NCBI GenBank assembly: GCA_043424615.1
Contig: JBHWOX010000025.1
Coordinates: 41,299 to 105,298 of the forward strand
DNA: 64,000 nucleotides
Direction: 5' to 3'
From: JAUNQW01 sp043424615
Lineage (GTDB): Bacteria; Bacillota; Bacilli; Lactobacillales; Carnobacteriaceae_A
Of this stretch, positions 35,711 to 45,078 are shown piece by piece. A model generated the notes under the pieces. It did no database searches, was not told the DNA's origin, and saw only the letters and a program-made list of their open reading frames with translations. Position 1 is the stretch's first letter, and every line of letters starts with the position of its first letter. The position numbers and the translations under genes were made by a program.

Positions 35711-37012
35711 TTATTGATTAGTGAAATAAGATTGTCCAAGCAATAAATCCTCATAGCTTTGCGCCTGGACGGCTAAGTGGGCCTGCCCGTCTTTAACAAA
35801 AACCAGGGCAGGTCGTCTTAACATATTATAGTTTGAGCTCATAGAATAAGTATACGCTCCTGTCGCCGTGATGAGAAGTAAATCTCCCGATTCTGCCTGC
35901 GGTAAATCCACCTGCTGAATGAGAATATCTCCCGACTCGCATAACTTACCGGCCACTCGATAAGTTTGCTGGCTTTCTTGGTGCATCTTATTAGCCAAGA
36001 CGGCATGATATTTGGCCTGGTAAAGGCTGGGGCGAGGGTTATCGGACATGCCACCATCCACAAAGATTAGCGGGTCACCGGCTAAGGTTTCTTTGACATG
36101 GCCAACACTATAAAGGGTATAGCCACTATTATTAATCAGCGACCGCCCTGGCTCAATACTGATGGTTGAAAGATTTAAGTCCGCTTCCTTAAGGAGCCTT
36201 TCAATTTCATGAACATAGCGCTCAAGAAAAGTCTCGTATTCAAAGCTTTGGTCGGCTGGTAAATAGTCCACTCCAAAACCGCCACCAAAATTTAATTCTT
36301 GTAGATGGAGGTCTAAAGACTCCTCCATCCTTTTGGCAAAGCTGACTAAGTCTTTGGCCTCCTGGAAGAAATAAGTCTCATCTACAATCTGTGAGCCCAC
36401 ATGACAATGAAAACCTCTGAAGTTGATGCGTGGATCTTCATTAATCAGCTGAATGAGCTCTTCAATTCTAGGGTGGTCAGTAGAGACACCGAACTTGGAA
36501 TCTTGGGTGGTCGTCTGAATATAAGGGTGGGTGTCAGCCGTAATATTAGGATTAATTCGCAACAAGGCTTGCGTGCTTTGATTTAACTCCTCCGCCTGCT
36601 GAGAAATCCAATAGTATTCCTGGATATTATCAATGACGAAGCAGCCAATCCCTGCCTCTAAAGCTTGGCGAATTTCTTCCTTACTTTTATGGTTACCGTG
36701 AAAATAAATACGCTGGGCATCGACGCCCCCCTGAAGAGCCGTGTATAATTCGCCCCCACTCACCACATCCAGATACAGGCCGTATTCTTCCACTAAGCCT
36801 GCCATATACAGATTGAAAAAAGCCTTAGAAGCATAAATCACCCGGCAATCTAATTGCTCGGAATGGAAGTGCTGGCGAAAGCTTTCCATTCTTTTTTCTA
36901 AATCCGCTTGATCGATAATGTAGAGAGGGGTTTGAAATTTTTCTTTTAATTGACTAACCCCTAGCCCTCCAATGGTCAGCTCTGCGTCTTGGTGACCTCC
37001 ATGTGTCAGCAT
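35711..37012 (-). CDS. lysA: Diaminopimelate decarboxylase
   Basis: PLP enzyme of the alanine-racemase fold that makes lysine from meso-diaminopimelate. The 433 residues carry the PLP lysine K63 in YASKAFFN, the glycine loop FGGGFGVDY, EPGRSL, and the C-terminal active-site KLCESGDIL and GAYTYSMSS. GGAGG lies before 37012. First gene of lysA-asd-dapB-ddh, directly behind a lysine riboswitch with a terminator, so lysine should shut the operon off. A lysine-type peptidoglycan would also need this lysine. Confidence 0.96.
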   Translation of the reverse strand: MLTHGGHQDAELTIGGLGVSQLKEKFQTPLYIIDQADLEKRMESFRQHFHSEQLDCRVIYASKAFFNLYMAGLVEEYGLYLDVVSGGELYTALQGGVDAQRIYFHGNHKSKEEIRQALEAGIGCFVIDNIQEYYWISQQAEELNQSTQALLRINPNITADTHPYIQTTTQDSKFGVSTDHPRIEELIQLINEDPRINFRGFHCHVGSQIVDETYFFQEAKDLVSFAKRMEESLDLHLQELNFGGGFGVDYLPADQSFEYETFLERYVHEIERLLKEADLNLSTISIEPGRSLINNSGYTLYSVGHVKETLAGDPLIFVDGGMSDNPRPSLYQAKYHAVLANKMHQESQQTYRVAGKLCESGDILIQQVDLPQAESGDLLLITATGAYTYSMSSNYNMLRRPALVFVKDGQAHLAVQAQSYEDLLLGQSYFTNQ

Positions 37013-37035
37013 CTAAGCCCTCCTCCTCAAACTAT

Positions 37036-37072
37036 ACAAAAACACCATGAGAGCAAAAGGTCCCATGGTGTT
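37036..37072 (-). terminator. Regulatory terminator of the lysine riboswitch
   Basis: Stem AACACCATG.GA / TC.CATGGTGTT (37041-37051 with 37062-37072) followed by TTTTTTGTATAG on the minus strand, just before lysA. The aptamer upstream decides whether it forms. Confidence 0.88.
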
Positions 37073-37074
37073 GA

Positions 37075-37240
37075 AAAAATCTTATTCCTTTTGCCCCAAC
37101 ACAAGCAGTTCTCCATTAAAGGATGGGCATCCTTTATTGACAGTGATAGGCTTATTCAGCATATCCCCAACGTTTATTCAACGTTTCGGCGAGTACACCT
37201 TTCAAACATTTACTGATTGCACTCGCGACCTCTTACTTGA
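37075..37240 (-). promoter_or_regulatory. Lysine riboswitch (L-box) before lysA
   Basis: On the minus strand the leader contains the L-box segments in order: GAGGTCGCG, GAAAGGTG, CTCGCCGAAACG, a GGGG segment (GTTGGGGATA) and the GCCTATCACTGTC core, matching the lysine aptamer arrangement. A terminator follows, then lysA. Lysine binding should favour the terminator and turn the lysine operon off. Exact edges are estimated by eye. Confidence 0.87.
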
Positions 37241-37264
37241 GTTGTAATTATTATTAATAAATAT

Positions 37265-37292
37265 ACAATACCATACTAAATTTATCTGTCAA
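37265..37292 (-). promoter_or_regulatory. Promoter of the lysine operon
   Basis: Consensus -35 TTGACA (37287-37292), 16-base spacer and -10 TATTGT (37265-37270) on the minus strand, just upstream of the L-box. The stretch between lysA and alr holds only this promoter, the riboswitch and its terminator. Confidence 0.7.
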
Positions 37293-37311
37293 ACATTAGG
37301 CTGAAGTATTT

Positions 37312-38451
37312 TTACTTATACAAGCGGGGAAGGCGGTAACTAAACAAGCAGGCTAACTCATAAGCGATGGTGGAGGCGTGCTGGGCCAAGTTTTCTAGGC
37401 GGATCGTCTGCCCTCCATTTTCTCCTACTAAAGTGACAGTGGTCCCAATAGGATAATAGTGTGGCAGGCGAATCATACACTGATCCATACAAATTCGGCC
37501 CACCATTTCACAGAACTGACCGTCTACTAAAACTTTAAAAGATTGAAAATCTCTTTGCCAGCCATCAGCATAGCCAATAGGCAAGCTAGCAATCCACTCA
37601 TCTTCTCTCGCCTCATAGGTCGCCCCATAAGAGACCTTTTCTCCTCCCTCCATTTTTTTGACATGGCTAATGGCTGTATCTAATCGCATAGCGGCTTGTA
37701 AATTTACCGGCAGTTCCCAATCACCATTGGAAGGATTAAACCCATAAAGGCTAGCCCCCAAGCGAACAGCATCCAAGGTCAAGTCCGGATACCATAGGGC
37801 CATAGCTGAATTAGAAATGTGATAATAGGGTTCTTGACTTAAAGCACTAAGATCCAATTTTTCTTGGTAGGTTTGGAAATTTTCATATTGGTCTTTGACT
37901 TGAGCTCGCTGATCGGCTGACGATGAATCGGCAGTCGCCATATGACTAAAAATACTCATCAGCTTAAAATATTGGGGATAGTCGGCAATAAAGTCAATCA
38001 TTTCTTGGGCTTGTTCCAACTTTTTAACCCCAATGCGATTCATCCCACTATCCACCTTCAAATGAAGGGGCAAAGGTTGTCGGACAGCATGGTCTTTTAA
38101 GATGTCTAAGGCCTCTTTTAACCAGTCCATACGAAAAAAGCTACAGCCGATGTGATGGTCTGCACATAGAGCTGCATGGGAAGCTGGGGTCGTTCCCAAC
38201 ACCAGGATATCCGTATGAATACCTGCTTGGCGCAGCTCCAGTCCCTCATCTACAATTGCCACTGCTAGAGCATCCACTTGATTTTCTAATGCCTGGCCCA
38301 CCTCAACAGCCCCATGACCATAAGCATTGGCCTTAACAACAGCAATGGAAAGAGTATGGGCAGGAAGGTACTTCATGATCTGACGGTGGTTGGATTTGAT
38401 TGCTTCTAAATCAACGGTAATACAGCTGGGTCGATGATAAGCAGTAAGCAT
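37312..38451 (-). CDS. alr: Alanine racemase
   Basis: PLP enzyme that makes D-alanine for peptidoglycan and teichoic acids. The 379 residues have the PLP lysine K40 in VVKANAYGHG, the substrate segment HLKVDSGMNRIG near residue 131, and the second catalytic base tyrosine in KVSYGATYEA. A single-gene unit between the ftsX terminator and the lysine promoter. I see no intrinsic terminator behind it, so some transcripts may run into the lysine leader. Confidence 0.96.
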   Translation of the reverse strand: MLTAYHRPSCITVDLEAIKSNHRQIMKYLPAHTLSIAVVKANAYGHGAVEVGQALENQVDALAVAIVDEGLELRQAGIHTDILVLGTTPASHAALCADHHIGCSFFRMDWLKEALDILKDHAVRQPLPLHLKVDSGMNRIGVKKLEQAQEMIDFIADYPQYFKLMSIFSHMATADSSSADQRAQVKDQYENFQTYQEKLDLSALSQEPYYHISNSAMALWYPDLTLDAVRLGASLYGFNPSNGDWELPVNLQAAMRLDTAISHVKKMEGGEKVSYGATYEAREDEWIASLPIGYADGWQRDFQSFKVLVDGQFCEMVGRICMDQCMIRLPHYYPIGTTVTLVGENGGQTIRLENLAQHASTIAYELACLFSYRLPRLYK

Positions 38452-38484
38452 GGGATTCTTCCTTTCACTCCTAAATTAATCGAA

Positions 38485-38514
38485 CAAAAAAAGCTGTGAC
38501 CCTATCGTCACAGC
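38485..38514 (-). terminator. Terminator after ftsE-ftsX
   Basis: Eight-bp stem GCTGTGAC/GTCACAGC (38493-38500 with 38507-38514) followed by a T-run of eight on the minus strand. Confidence 0.92.
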
Positions 38515-38529
38515 CTTCTAAGAGGAGCC

Positions 38530-39402
38530 TTATATTTTCAGAAAACGTCGAATGGACGATGTTGCACTGATGACTCCGATTACAATTCCGGCTAATACCA
38601 TAGCGATACCTAAATATAAAAGGTATGGCATGGGCGGAACTAAAGTATAAGAAGATGAAGCCAAAAAGTCAATGGAACGGGTAAACAAAGCTTGGTAGGC
38701 AAGGGCAATGAGTAAGAAGGGAACGAGCGAGCCGAGCAAACCTAAAATAACCCCTTCAATGACATATGGCCAGCGGATAAACCAATTGGTCGCTCCTACC
38801 AATTTCATAATTTCGATTTCTTCTTGCCGTGACAAGATGGTCACCCGGATGGTATTCGCAATAAGGAAAAAGGAGGTCAGCAGTAAAATAACGCTAGCAA
38901 TAATAGCTCCCCATCTAAACTTGTTGATAAAGTTGAATAGGCTATCGGCCGTACTCCCCCCATAATCCACTTCAGAAGCATAAGGGAGAGAGCGGATGTC
39001 TTCAGCCAAGCTGGCCGTTTGATCAGCCGAAGAAGCTTGAACAATAAAAACATCTCTCAAAGGATTGTCATCCCCTTCAAAAAGATCAAAGGACTCGCCG
39101 TAAGTCGCCTGAATATTTTCTAATTCTTCATCCTTACTAGAAAACTCAACCGTCGCACTTCCAGCCAAATCTTGAATCTCTTCTTCCAAGCGTTCTTTGT
39201 CTTTCTGATCAGCTGCCAAATCAACATAGACCCTGATGTTGACGTCATTTTCAACATCTGTCGCAATTTTATTAGCGTTGACTAGGACAGTCGCAAAAAT
39301 GCCTAGAAGCAGCAAGGAAACGGCTACAGCGGTGATAGCAGCCGCTGACATCCATCCATTACGGCCAACATTTTGGAAAGCTTGTTTGAAATGTCTAAAC
39401 AT
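38530..39402 (-). CDS. ftsX: Cell-division ABC permease FtsX
   Basis: Membrane partner of FtsE; in Gram-positive cocci FtsEX activates peptidoglycan hydrolases such as PcsB at division. I start at MFRHFKQAF (39402), overlapping the ftsE stop by 8 bases; the ATG at 39432 would start inside the ftsE end. The 290 residues have a membrane segment at about 22-45, a large extracellular loop to about 165, then three membrane segments around 170-195, 215-240 and 262-282, with the FtsX signature EIEIMKLVGAT. Confidence 0.94.
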   Translation of the reverse strand: MFRHFKQAFQNVGRNGWMSAAAITAVAVSLLLLGIFATVLVNANKIATDVENDVNIRVYVDLAADQKDKERLEEEIQDLAGSATVEFSSKDEELENIQATYGESFDLFEGDDNPLRDVFIVQASSADQTASLAEDIRSLPYASEVDYGGSTADSLFNFINKFRWGAIIASVILLLTSFFLIANTIRVTILSRQEEIEIMKLVGATNWFIRWPYVIEGVILGLLGSLVPFLLIALAYQALFTRSIDFLASSSYTLVPPMPYLLYLGIAMVLAGIVIGVISATSSIRRFLKI

Positions 39403-40081
39403 AGTAACGGTAGTCTCCTCTCTCTGCATCACGAGTCACTTGACCTTGGTCGATAGCAATCACCCGATGGCGCATGCTGTTGACGATTTGGCTGTTGTGA
39501 GTGGCCATCATGACCGTGGTGCCTTGGTTATTGATGGTTTCGAAAACTTCCATAATTCCTAGAGAGGTTTCAGGATCCAAGTTTCCTGTCGGCTCATCAG
39601 CAATCACGACACTAGGCATATTCACAATAGCACGGGCAATAGACACCCGTTGCTGTTCCCCTCCTGATAATTCAGAAGGATACATATCAGCTTTATGACT
39701 TAAGCCAACCAGGTCTAAAACTTCTGCAGTTCGTTTTTTAATTTTACGACCCTTGGCTCCCACCACTTCCATTGCAAAGGCTACATTTTCATACACAGTT
39801 TTTTTCTGTAATAATTTAAAATCTTGGTAAACGATACTTAAAAAACGTCTGAGATGAGGCACTTCTTTATCATTCATCTTGCCCAAGTTAAAATCACCAA
39901 CTCGGATCGTCCCTTCAGTGGGTAAAATTTCGCGGTTCAACAAACGTATTAAAGTTGATTTACCCGCACCAGAAGGCCCTACAATATAAACAAATTCGCC
40001 CTTGTCAATATGCAGATTGACATTTTTTAAGGCTGTCATCCCATTGTCGTAGGTTTTGCTTACTTGATGCATGTCTATCAT
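39395..40081 (-). CDS. ftsE: Cell-division ATPase FtsE
   Basis: ABC ATPase of the FtsEX complex. The 228 residues show Walker A GPSGAGKSTLIRLL near residue 35, signature LSGGEQQR, Walker B SVVIADEPTGNLD and the switch histidine in MMATHNS. The first lines IDMHQVSKTYDNG are typical of FtsE. It overlaps ftsX and follows prfB in the usual secA-prfB-ftsE-ftsX order of Firmicutes. A -10 TATAAT at 40130-40135 suggests a promoter of its own. Confidence 0.96.
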   Translation of the reverse strand: MIDMHQVSKTYDNGMTALKNVNLHIDKGEFVYIVGPSGAGKSTLIRLLNREILPTEGTIRVGDFNLGKMNDKEVPHLRRFLSIVYQDFKLLQKKTVYENVAFAMEVVGAKGRKIKKRTAEVLDLVGLSHKADMYPSELSGGEQQRVSIARAIVNMPSVVIADEPTGNLDPETSLGIMEVFETINNQGTTVMMATHNSQIVNSMRHRVIAIDQGQVTRDAERGDYRYYV

Positions 40082-40129
40082 TCTTTTATCACCTTTATAT
40101 TTCTAGTCCATTTTGACAAATCTTCGCCT

Positions 40130-40135
40130 ATTATA
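40130..40135 (-). promoter_or_regulatory. -10 box of ftsE-ftsX
   Basis: Perfect TATAAT on the minus strand about 50 bases before the ftsE start, within the 115-base prfB-ftsE gap. The -35 is weak (TCTAAA at a 17-base spacing). Confidence 0.5.
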
Positions 40136-40196
40136 CCAAAGCTCTTGGTCATTTAGATTGACTTCCTATTACAATATGATGTCAATTGTGTTGGTC

Positions 40197-41319
40197 TTAA
40201 TCGGATTCAAACTGGTCTGGATTTTTTTGCCAACGCAGATAAGCTTCGATGAATTCATCAATTTCTCCATCCATGACCGCATCCACATCGGCCGTTTCAA
40301 CCAGGGTTCGGTGGTCTTTCACCATGGAATAAGGGTGGAAAATATAAGAACGAATCTGTGATCCCCATCCGATGTTTTTCTGTTCACCTACAATATCAGC
40401 CATCTCCGATTCTTTCTTCTCAACTTCCAGTTGATAGAGTTTTGATTTTAACATGGACATGGCGGTTTCTCGGTTTTGAATTTGTGACCGTTGTTCCTGG
40501 CTAGCCACTACGATGCCTGTCGGTTGATGGGTGATGCGGACAGCAGAATCTGTTTTATTGACGTGCTGTCCTCCTGCTCCACTGGCCCGGTAGGTGTCGA
40601 CGCGGATATCTTCATTCTTAATTTCAATATCGATATCATCATCGATTTCAGGGGTTACTTCTACGGACACGAAAGATGTATGACGTCGGCCTTGAGAATC
40701 AAAAGGAGAAAGACGAATCAGACGGTGAATGCCTTTTTCAGATTTTAAATAGCCATAAGCATTGTGCCCATGCACCATGAAGGTCACCGATTTAATTCCA
40801 GCTTCTTCACCCGCATGGTAGTCAATGATTTCAATCGTATAGCCATGCCCTTCCGTGTAGCGCTTGTACATGCGAAAAAGCATGCTGACCCAATCTTGGG
40901 CTTCTGTTCCTCCGGCTCCAGATTGGATTTCTACAATAGCATTGTTTTCATCATAAGCCCCATCCAGGAGAAGGTGGATTTGGAAAGCTTCCAGCTCGTT
41001 AATCAGCTGGTCCAACATCTGCTCCAATTCTTGGCGGGCCTCTTCATCATAACTTTCTTCCAATAATTCAAAAAGCAACTGGCTATCTTCAAACTGCTGA
41101 TCCAATTGACTATGGGCCTGGTGAAAATCTTTCAACTGATTGGCTTCTTGAATGGTCGCTTGAGCAGCATCTGAATCATCCCAAAAATCAGCTTGAGCCA
41201 TCTGGTGGTTATAGTCAGCAATACGTTCTTCTAGACCTTGAAGGTCAAAAAGACCCCCTAATCTCTTCAATCATCTGCTCAGATTGGTTAATTCTATCGC
41301 GGATTTCACTTTTTTCCAT
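40197..41319 (-). CDS. prfB: Peptide chain release factor 2, programmed +1 frameshift
   Basis: RF2 ends translation at UGA and UAA. The zero frame starts at 41319 (MEKSEIRDRINQ), runs 24 codons and stops at a TGA at 41245-41247. Just before it lie AGGGGG (internal Shine-Dalgarno), TCT and TTT. A +1 slip at TTT-TGA-C moves into the long frame starting GACCTTCAAGG (DLQGL). The joined protein has about 373 residues, with the SPF specificity motif in RLSPFDSQG and the catalytic GGQ in GAGGQHVNK. Most known sites use CUU at the slip; this one has UUU. secA lies upstream. Confidence 0.95.
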
Positions 41320-41526
41320 GGCTTCACTCCTTTGTTGTTTCAAAAAAACAGTAGCCCTTCCAAAGGCCATTTTTATTCCAGTCTTTTTAACATTTCTTTC
41401 TTGTTTTCTACACCTTTTCAGCTTAGCCGACCTTACAGGACCCGACTTTCTGTGAAATCAAAATTGCCAGAAGTCTAAAGTAAAGAATATCAAAAAATAG
41501 ACCTCATTTTAAGAGCTTCATTTAGA

Positions 41527-41573
41527 TAAAAAATCCCCTAAAGTAGAGGTCTGTTTTGAATCTACTTTAGGGG
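41527..41573 (-). terminator. Terminator after secA
   Basis: Thirteen-bp perfect stem CCCCTAAAGTAGA/TCTACTTTAGGGG (41535-41547 with 41561-41573) followed by ATTTTTTAT on the minus strand. It separates secA from prfB. Confidence 0.93.
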
Positions 41574-41602
41574 CAGTCAATCACAAGCCCTTGAAGCTCC
41601 TA

Positions 41603-44194
41603 TTATTTTTTCTCTTCTCTTTCCAAACGACGACGTTGGCGGCGGTTGAGACGGCGCTTGGCCGCTTCCTGGGCGGAATCAGGAGAGTTTGGATCTTGGT
41701 CAGCAACTGCTTGACCCTGATTCATCGCTTTTAATTTATTTAATGCTTTAGAATTCTGCTTGGACATTTTAGTTTTATGTCCCTTCATTCCTTTATTGGC
41801 CGCTGAATGAACTTTACCTTCGTTCACCGCTTCTCTTTCCATATTTTGGCGGACTTGGGCTTTCATCAGCATGCGGGTCACTTCATAGTCCACAGAAGCA
41901 ATCATTTCTTCGAACATACGGTAACCTTCTTGCTGGTAAACAGTCAGCGGGTTGGTTTGCCCATATGAACGAAGGCCAATGCCTTGTCTTAAGTGATCCA
42001 TTTGGTCGATATGGTCGGTCCACTTGTTGTCTACAACTTTCAAAATGATCACTTTTTCAAATTCTAAAAGTTGGTCGGGACCATTTAAGATTTCTTCTTT
42101 TTCAGCATAGACCTCTTTAGCCCGGGTTAAAAGATAATCTTCAATTTCTTGAGCAGACAGGCCTTGAATGTCTTCCACTGAAATAGTTTCTGGGTGTACT
42201 AAGGCTGAACGGGCAAAGTCCACGATGTTTTCTAAATCCCACTCAGATGGGTCCCCAAAGGTATTGCTTTGAACAATATTGTCAATGGTGCGACGAATCA
42301 TGGGAACAGTTACATATTTCAATGATTCTTCTTCGTCCATGACTTCTTCACGTTGAGCGTAAATCACTTCACGCTGTTCTCTCATCACGTCATCATATTT
42401 CAAGACGTTACGGCGAACATCATAGTTGTTCCCCTCTACCCGTTCTTGAGCAGATTCCACTTGTCGGGAAACCATGCGGCTTTGAATCACAGCATCGTCT
42501 CCTTCAATGCGAAGGGATTCTAAAACTCTTTGGATGGCTTCAGAACCAAAACGTCTCATCAAATCATCTTCAAGCGAAAGGTAAAATTGTGACTCACCTG
42601 GGTCTCCTTGTCGACCTGAACGTCCGCGCAGCTGGTTGTCAATACGGCGAGACTCATGTCGCTCGGTTCCAATGACAGCCAATCCACCTAATTCTTTTAC
42701 CCCAGGGCCTAATTTAATGTCCGTTCCACGTCCGGCCATGTTGGTCGCAATGGTGACGGCTCCTTTTTGGCCAGCAGTCTGAACGATTTCAGCCTCTTTA
42801 AAGTGGTTTTTAGCATTTAAAACTTCATGAGGAATACCTTCACGTTTTAAAAGTTCAGAAATTAGTTCTGAAGTTTCAACCGCTACTGTCCCCACTAAAA
42901 CAGGTTGTCCTCGGTCATAATGTTCTTTAATTTCATCGACAACCGCATGGAATTTACTTTCTAAGCTTGGATAAATTAAGTCGGCTTTGTCATCACGAAT
43001 CACAGGTTCATTGGTTGGGATGACAATAACATCCATGCCGTAGATTTCTCTAAACTCTTCCTCTTCTGTCTTACCTGTCCCTGTCATACCAGATAATTTA
43101 TCGTACATACGGAACAAGTTCTGGAAGGTAATGGTGGCCAATGTTTTAGATTCATCTTGAATTTCAACATTTTCCTTAGCTTCAATGGCTTGGTGTAAAC
43201 CATCGGAATAACGGCGGCCTTCCATGATACGGCCGGTAAAACCGTCAACGATTTTAACTTCTCCTTCATCAACCACATAGTCGACGTCACGTTCCATGAT
43301 GTAGTTGGCTCTTAGGGCTTGGTCAATATGGTGAAGAAGCGGTTGATTTTCAATGTCGTATAAGTTTTCAGTATTGAAATTGGCTTCCCCTTTATTGATC
43401 CCTTCTTCTGTTAAAGCAACTGTTTTAGACTGGATGTCCACAGTGAAATCTTCGTCTAAAGTCAATCCTTTAACAAAAAAGTCAGCACGATTATATAAGG
43501 CTGTGGATCCCGTTTGAGGACCTGAGATGATCAATGGTGTACGGGCTTCATCAATTAAAATGGAATCCACCTCATCCACTACACCAAAATTCAATCCCCG
43601 TAAAACCAATTGATTTTTGTAGACAGCCATGTTGTCTCTCAGGTAGTCAAAACCAATCTCATTGTTGGTGGTATAAGTAATATCACACGCGTAGGCTTCA
43701 CGTTTTTCATCAGAAGACTTGGAATTTAAGTTCAAGCCCACACTCAAGCCTAACCAACGGTACAACTCACCCATTTCTTCCGAGTCACGGGTAGCCAAGT
43801 ATTCGTTAACAGTCACCACATGGACCCCGTCCCCAGAAATAGCGTTCAAATAAACAGGCATAGTGGCCGTTAAGGTCTTACCTTCTCCGGTTTTCATTTC
43901 TGCAATATTACCTTCATGTAAGGCCATCCCCCCCATCAGCTGTACGCGGTATGGAAACAGACCTAGAACACGTCGAGCGGCTTCTCGAACCGTTGCGAAA
44001 GCCTCAACTAATAAATCATCAAGACTTTCCCCATCTTGATATCGTCTTTGAAACTCAGTCGTTTTTGCTTTTAATTGGTCGTCTGACAAGGCGGCCATGT
44101 CATCTTCCCAACGATCGATGTCATCTGCTATTTTACCATAGCGTTTTAAAGTGCTTTTGTTGGAGTCAAAAAGTTTACTAATAAAATTCGCCAT
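41603..44194 (-). CDS. secA: Preprotein translocase ATPase SecA
   Basis: Motor that drives proteins through SecYEG. The 863 residues have Walker A MKTGEGKTLTATMP near residue 101, DEVDSILIDEART, the helicase motif TNMAGRGTDIKLGPGV and QLRGRSGRQGDPG. The C-terminus is a basic tail (RRLNRRQRRRLEREEKK) and lacks the CxCx8CH zinc module that binds SecB, as in many Gram-positives. It has the usual place before prfB but is separated by a terminator. It seems the housekeeping SecA; no SecA2 accessory genes are near. Confidence 0.97.
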   Translation of the reverse strand: MANFISKLFDSNKSTLKRYGKIADDIDRWEDDMAALSDDQLKAKTTEFQRRYQDGESLDDLLVEAFATVREAARRVLGLFPYRVQLMGGMALHEGNIAEMKTGEGKTLTATMPVYLNAISGDGVHVVTVNEYLATRDSEEMGELYRWLGLSVGLNLNSKSSDEKREAYACDITYTTNNEIGFDYLRDNMAVYKNQLVLRGLNFGVVDEVDSILIDEARTPLIISGPQTGSTALYNRADFFVKGLTLDEDFTVDIQSKTVALTEEGINKGEANFNTENLYDIENQPLLHHIDQALRANYIMERDVDYVVDEGEVKIVDGFTGRIMEGRRYSDGLHQAIEAKENVEIQDESKTLATITFQNLFRMYDKLSGMTGTGKTEEEEFREIYGMDVIVIPTNEPVIRDDKADLIYPSLESKFHAVVDEIKEHYDRGQPVLVGTVAVETSELISELLKREGIPHEVLNAKNHFKEAEIVQTAGQKGAVTIATNMAGRGTDIKLGPGVKELGGLAVIGTERHESRRIDNQLRGRSGRQGDPGESQFYLSLEDDLMRRFGSEAIQRVLESLRIEGDDAVIQSRMVSRQVESAQERVEGNNYDVRRNVLKYDDVMREQREVIYAQREEVMDEEESLKYVTVPMIRRTIDNIVQSNTFGDPSEWDLENIVDFARSALVHPETISVEDIQGLSAQEIEDYLLTRAKEVYAEKEEILNGPDQLLEFEKVIILKVVDNKWTDHIDQMDHLRQGIGLRSYGQTNPLTVYQQEGYRMFEEMIASVDYEVTRMLMKAQVRQNMEREAVNEGKVHSAANKGMKGHKTKMSKQNSKALNKLKAMNQGQAVADQDPNSPDSAQEAAKRRLNRRQRRRLEREEKK

Positions 44195-44343
44195 GCACTA
44201 TTCTCCTCTAAAATTAATCACATATATACATTATCATTTTCAAACATACTTGGTAAGTATAACATTATCAACAGCCAAACTAAAGCTTTGTTAAGGATTC
44301 TTAATCTTTTCTACTTTTAGTTCAGAAGGCATAAGCCTCTTCT

Positions 44344-44384
44344 ATAAAAAAAGAAACCTGAACCCACTGGATTCAAGTTTCCTT
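44344..44384 (-). terminator. Terminator after hpf
   Basis: Stem GAAACCTGAA/TTCAAGTTTC (44353-44362 with 44372-44381) plus flanking A/T pairs, followed by TTTTTTTATAG on the minus strand. Confidence 0.88.
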
Positions 44385-44413
44385 TTTGAATATCATAAAA
44401 TTATCTAGTGCCT

Positions 44414-44959
44414 TTAAGCTCCGGTTTCAATTAAACCATAGTCACCGTCATTGCGGCGGTAAACAATATTAGTAGAGTTGGTTTCGCCATCTTGATAAAT
44501 AAAGAAGTCATGGTTCAACATCTCCATTTGTAAAACAGCTTCTTCTTCATTCATCGGTTTTAAGTCAATCCGTTTTGAACGAACAATGTTGATGCTACCA
44601 TCTTCTTCATCCTGAGGTGCTTGTTCAAAAATATCATCCGGTAATAAGCCTGTTTCTCGTGAACGGCGGTTTAATTTTGTTTTGTGCTTGCGGATTTGTC
44701 TTTCTAATTTATCAACCACTAAGTCAACTGAACCGTAAAGGTCTTGAGAGTCTTCTTCAGCACGTAAGGTTAAATTTTTAAGTGGAATAGTCACTTCGAC
44801 AATAGCAGAGTTATCAGGGTAAGTCCGTAAGTTGACATGAGCAGTCGCATCTAACTCTCTGTCAAAATAACGCTCCACCTTGCCTACTTTTTTCTCAACA
44901 TAGTCACGAATAGCGTCTGTGACTTCAATATTTTCACCGCGAATTGTGTATTTTAACAT
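44414..44959 (-). CDS. hpf: Long-form ribosome hibernation promoting factor
   Basis: Dimerises ribosomes into inactive 100S particles when growth slows. The 181 residues have the N-terminal HPF/YfiA domain (TIRGENIEVTDAIRDYVEKK shortened to its core ENIEVTDAIRDYV) and a C-terminal dimerisation domain from about residue 125 (IVRSKRIDLKPMNEEEAV). It is a single-gene unit. Its promoter has a cre between -35 and -10, so CcpA should repress it while sugar is plentiful. Confidence 0.95.
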   Translation of the reverse strand: MLKYTIRGENIEVTDAIRDYVEKKVGKVERYFDRELDATAHVNLRTYPDNSAIVEVTIPLKNLTLRAEEDSQDLYGSVDLVVDKLERQIRKHKTKLNRRSRETGLLPDDIFEQAPQDEEDGSINIVRSKRIDLKPMNEEEAVLQMEMLNHDFFIYQDGETNSTNIVYRRNDGDYGLIETGA

Positions 44960-45015
44960 CTTAAACTCCCCTTCCTAAAAGCTATGAATAAAATTCATGG
45001 CTTCTACTTAATCTT

Positions 45016-45044
45016 ATTATAAATGAAAGCGCTTAAATGTGCAA
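45016..45044 (-). promoter_or_regulatory. hpf promoter
   Basis: Near-consensus -35 TTGCAC (45039-45044), 17-base spacer and perfect -10 TATAAT (45016-45021) on the minus strand. The leader before the hpf ATG is about 50 bases. Confidence 0.8.
45024..45037 (-). promoter_or_regulatory. cre inside the hpf promoter
   Basis: Minus strand TTTAAGCGCTTTCA differs from the ideal cre in one position and fills the spacer between -35 and -10. Bound CcpA would block RNA polymerase, linking ribosome hibernation to sugar exhaustion. Confidence 0.75.
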
Positions 45045-45078
45045 GAATCTACACCCTAAGGTCTATAAAAACCTCTTC

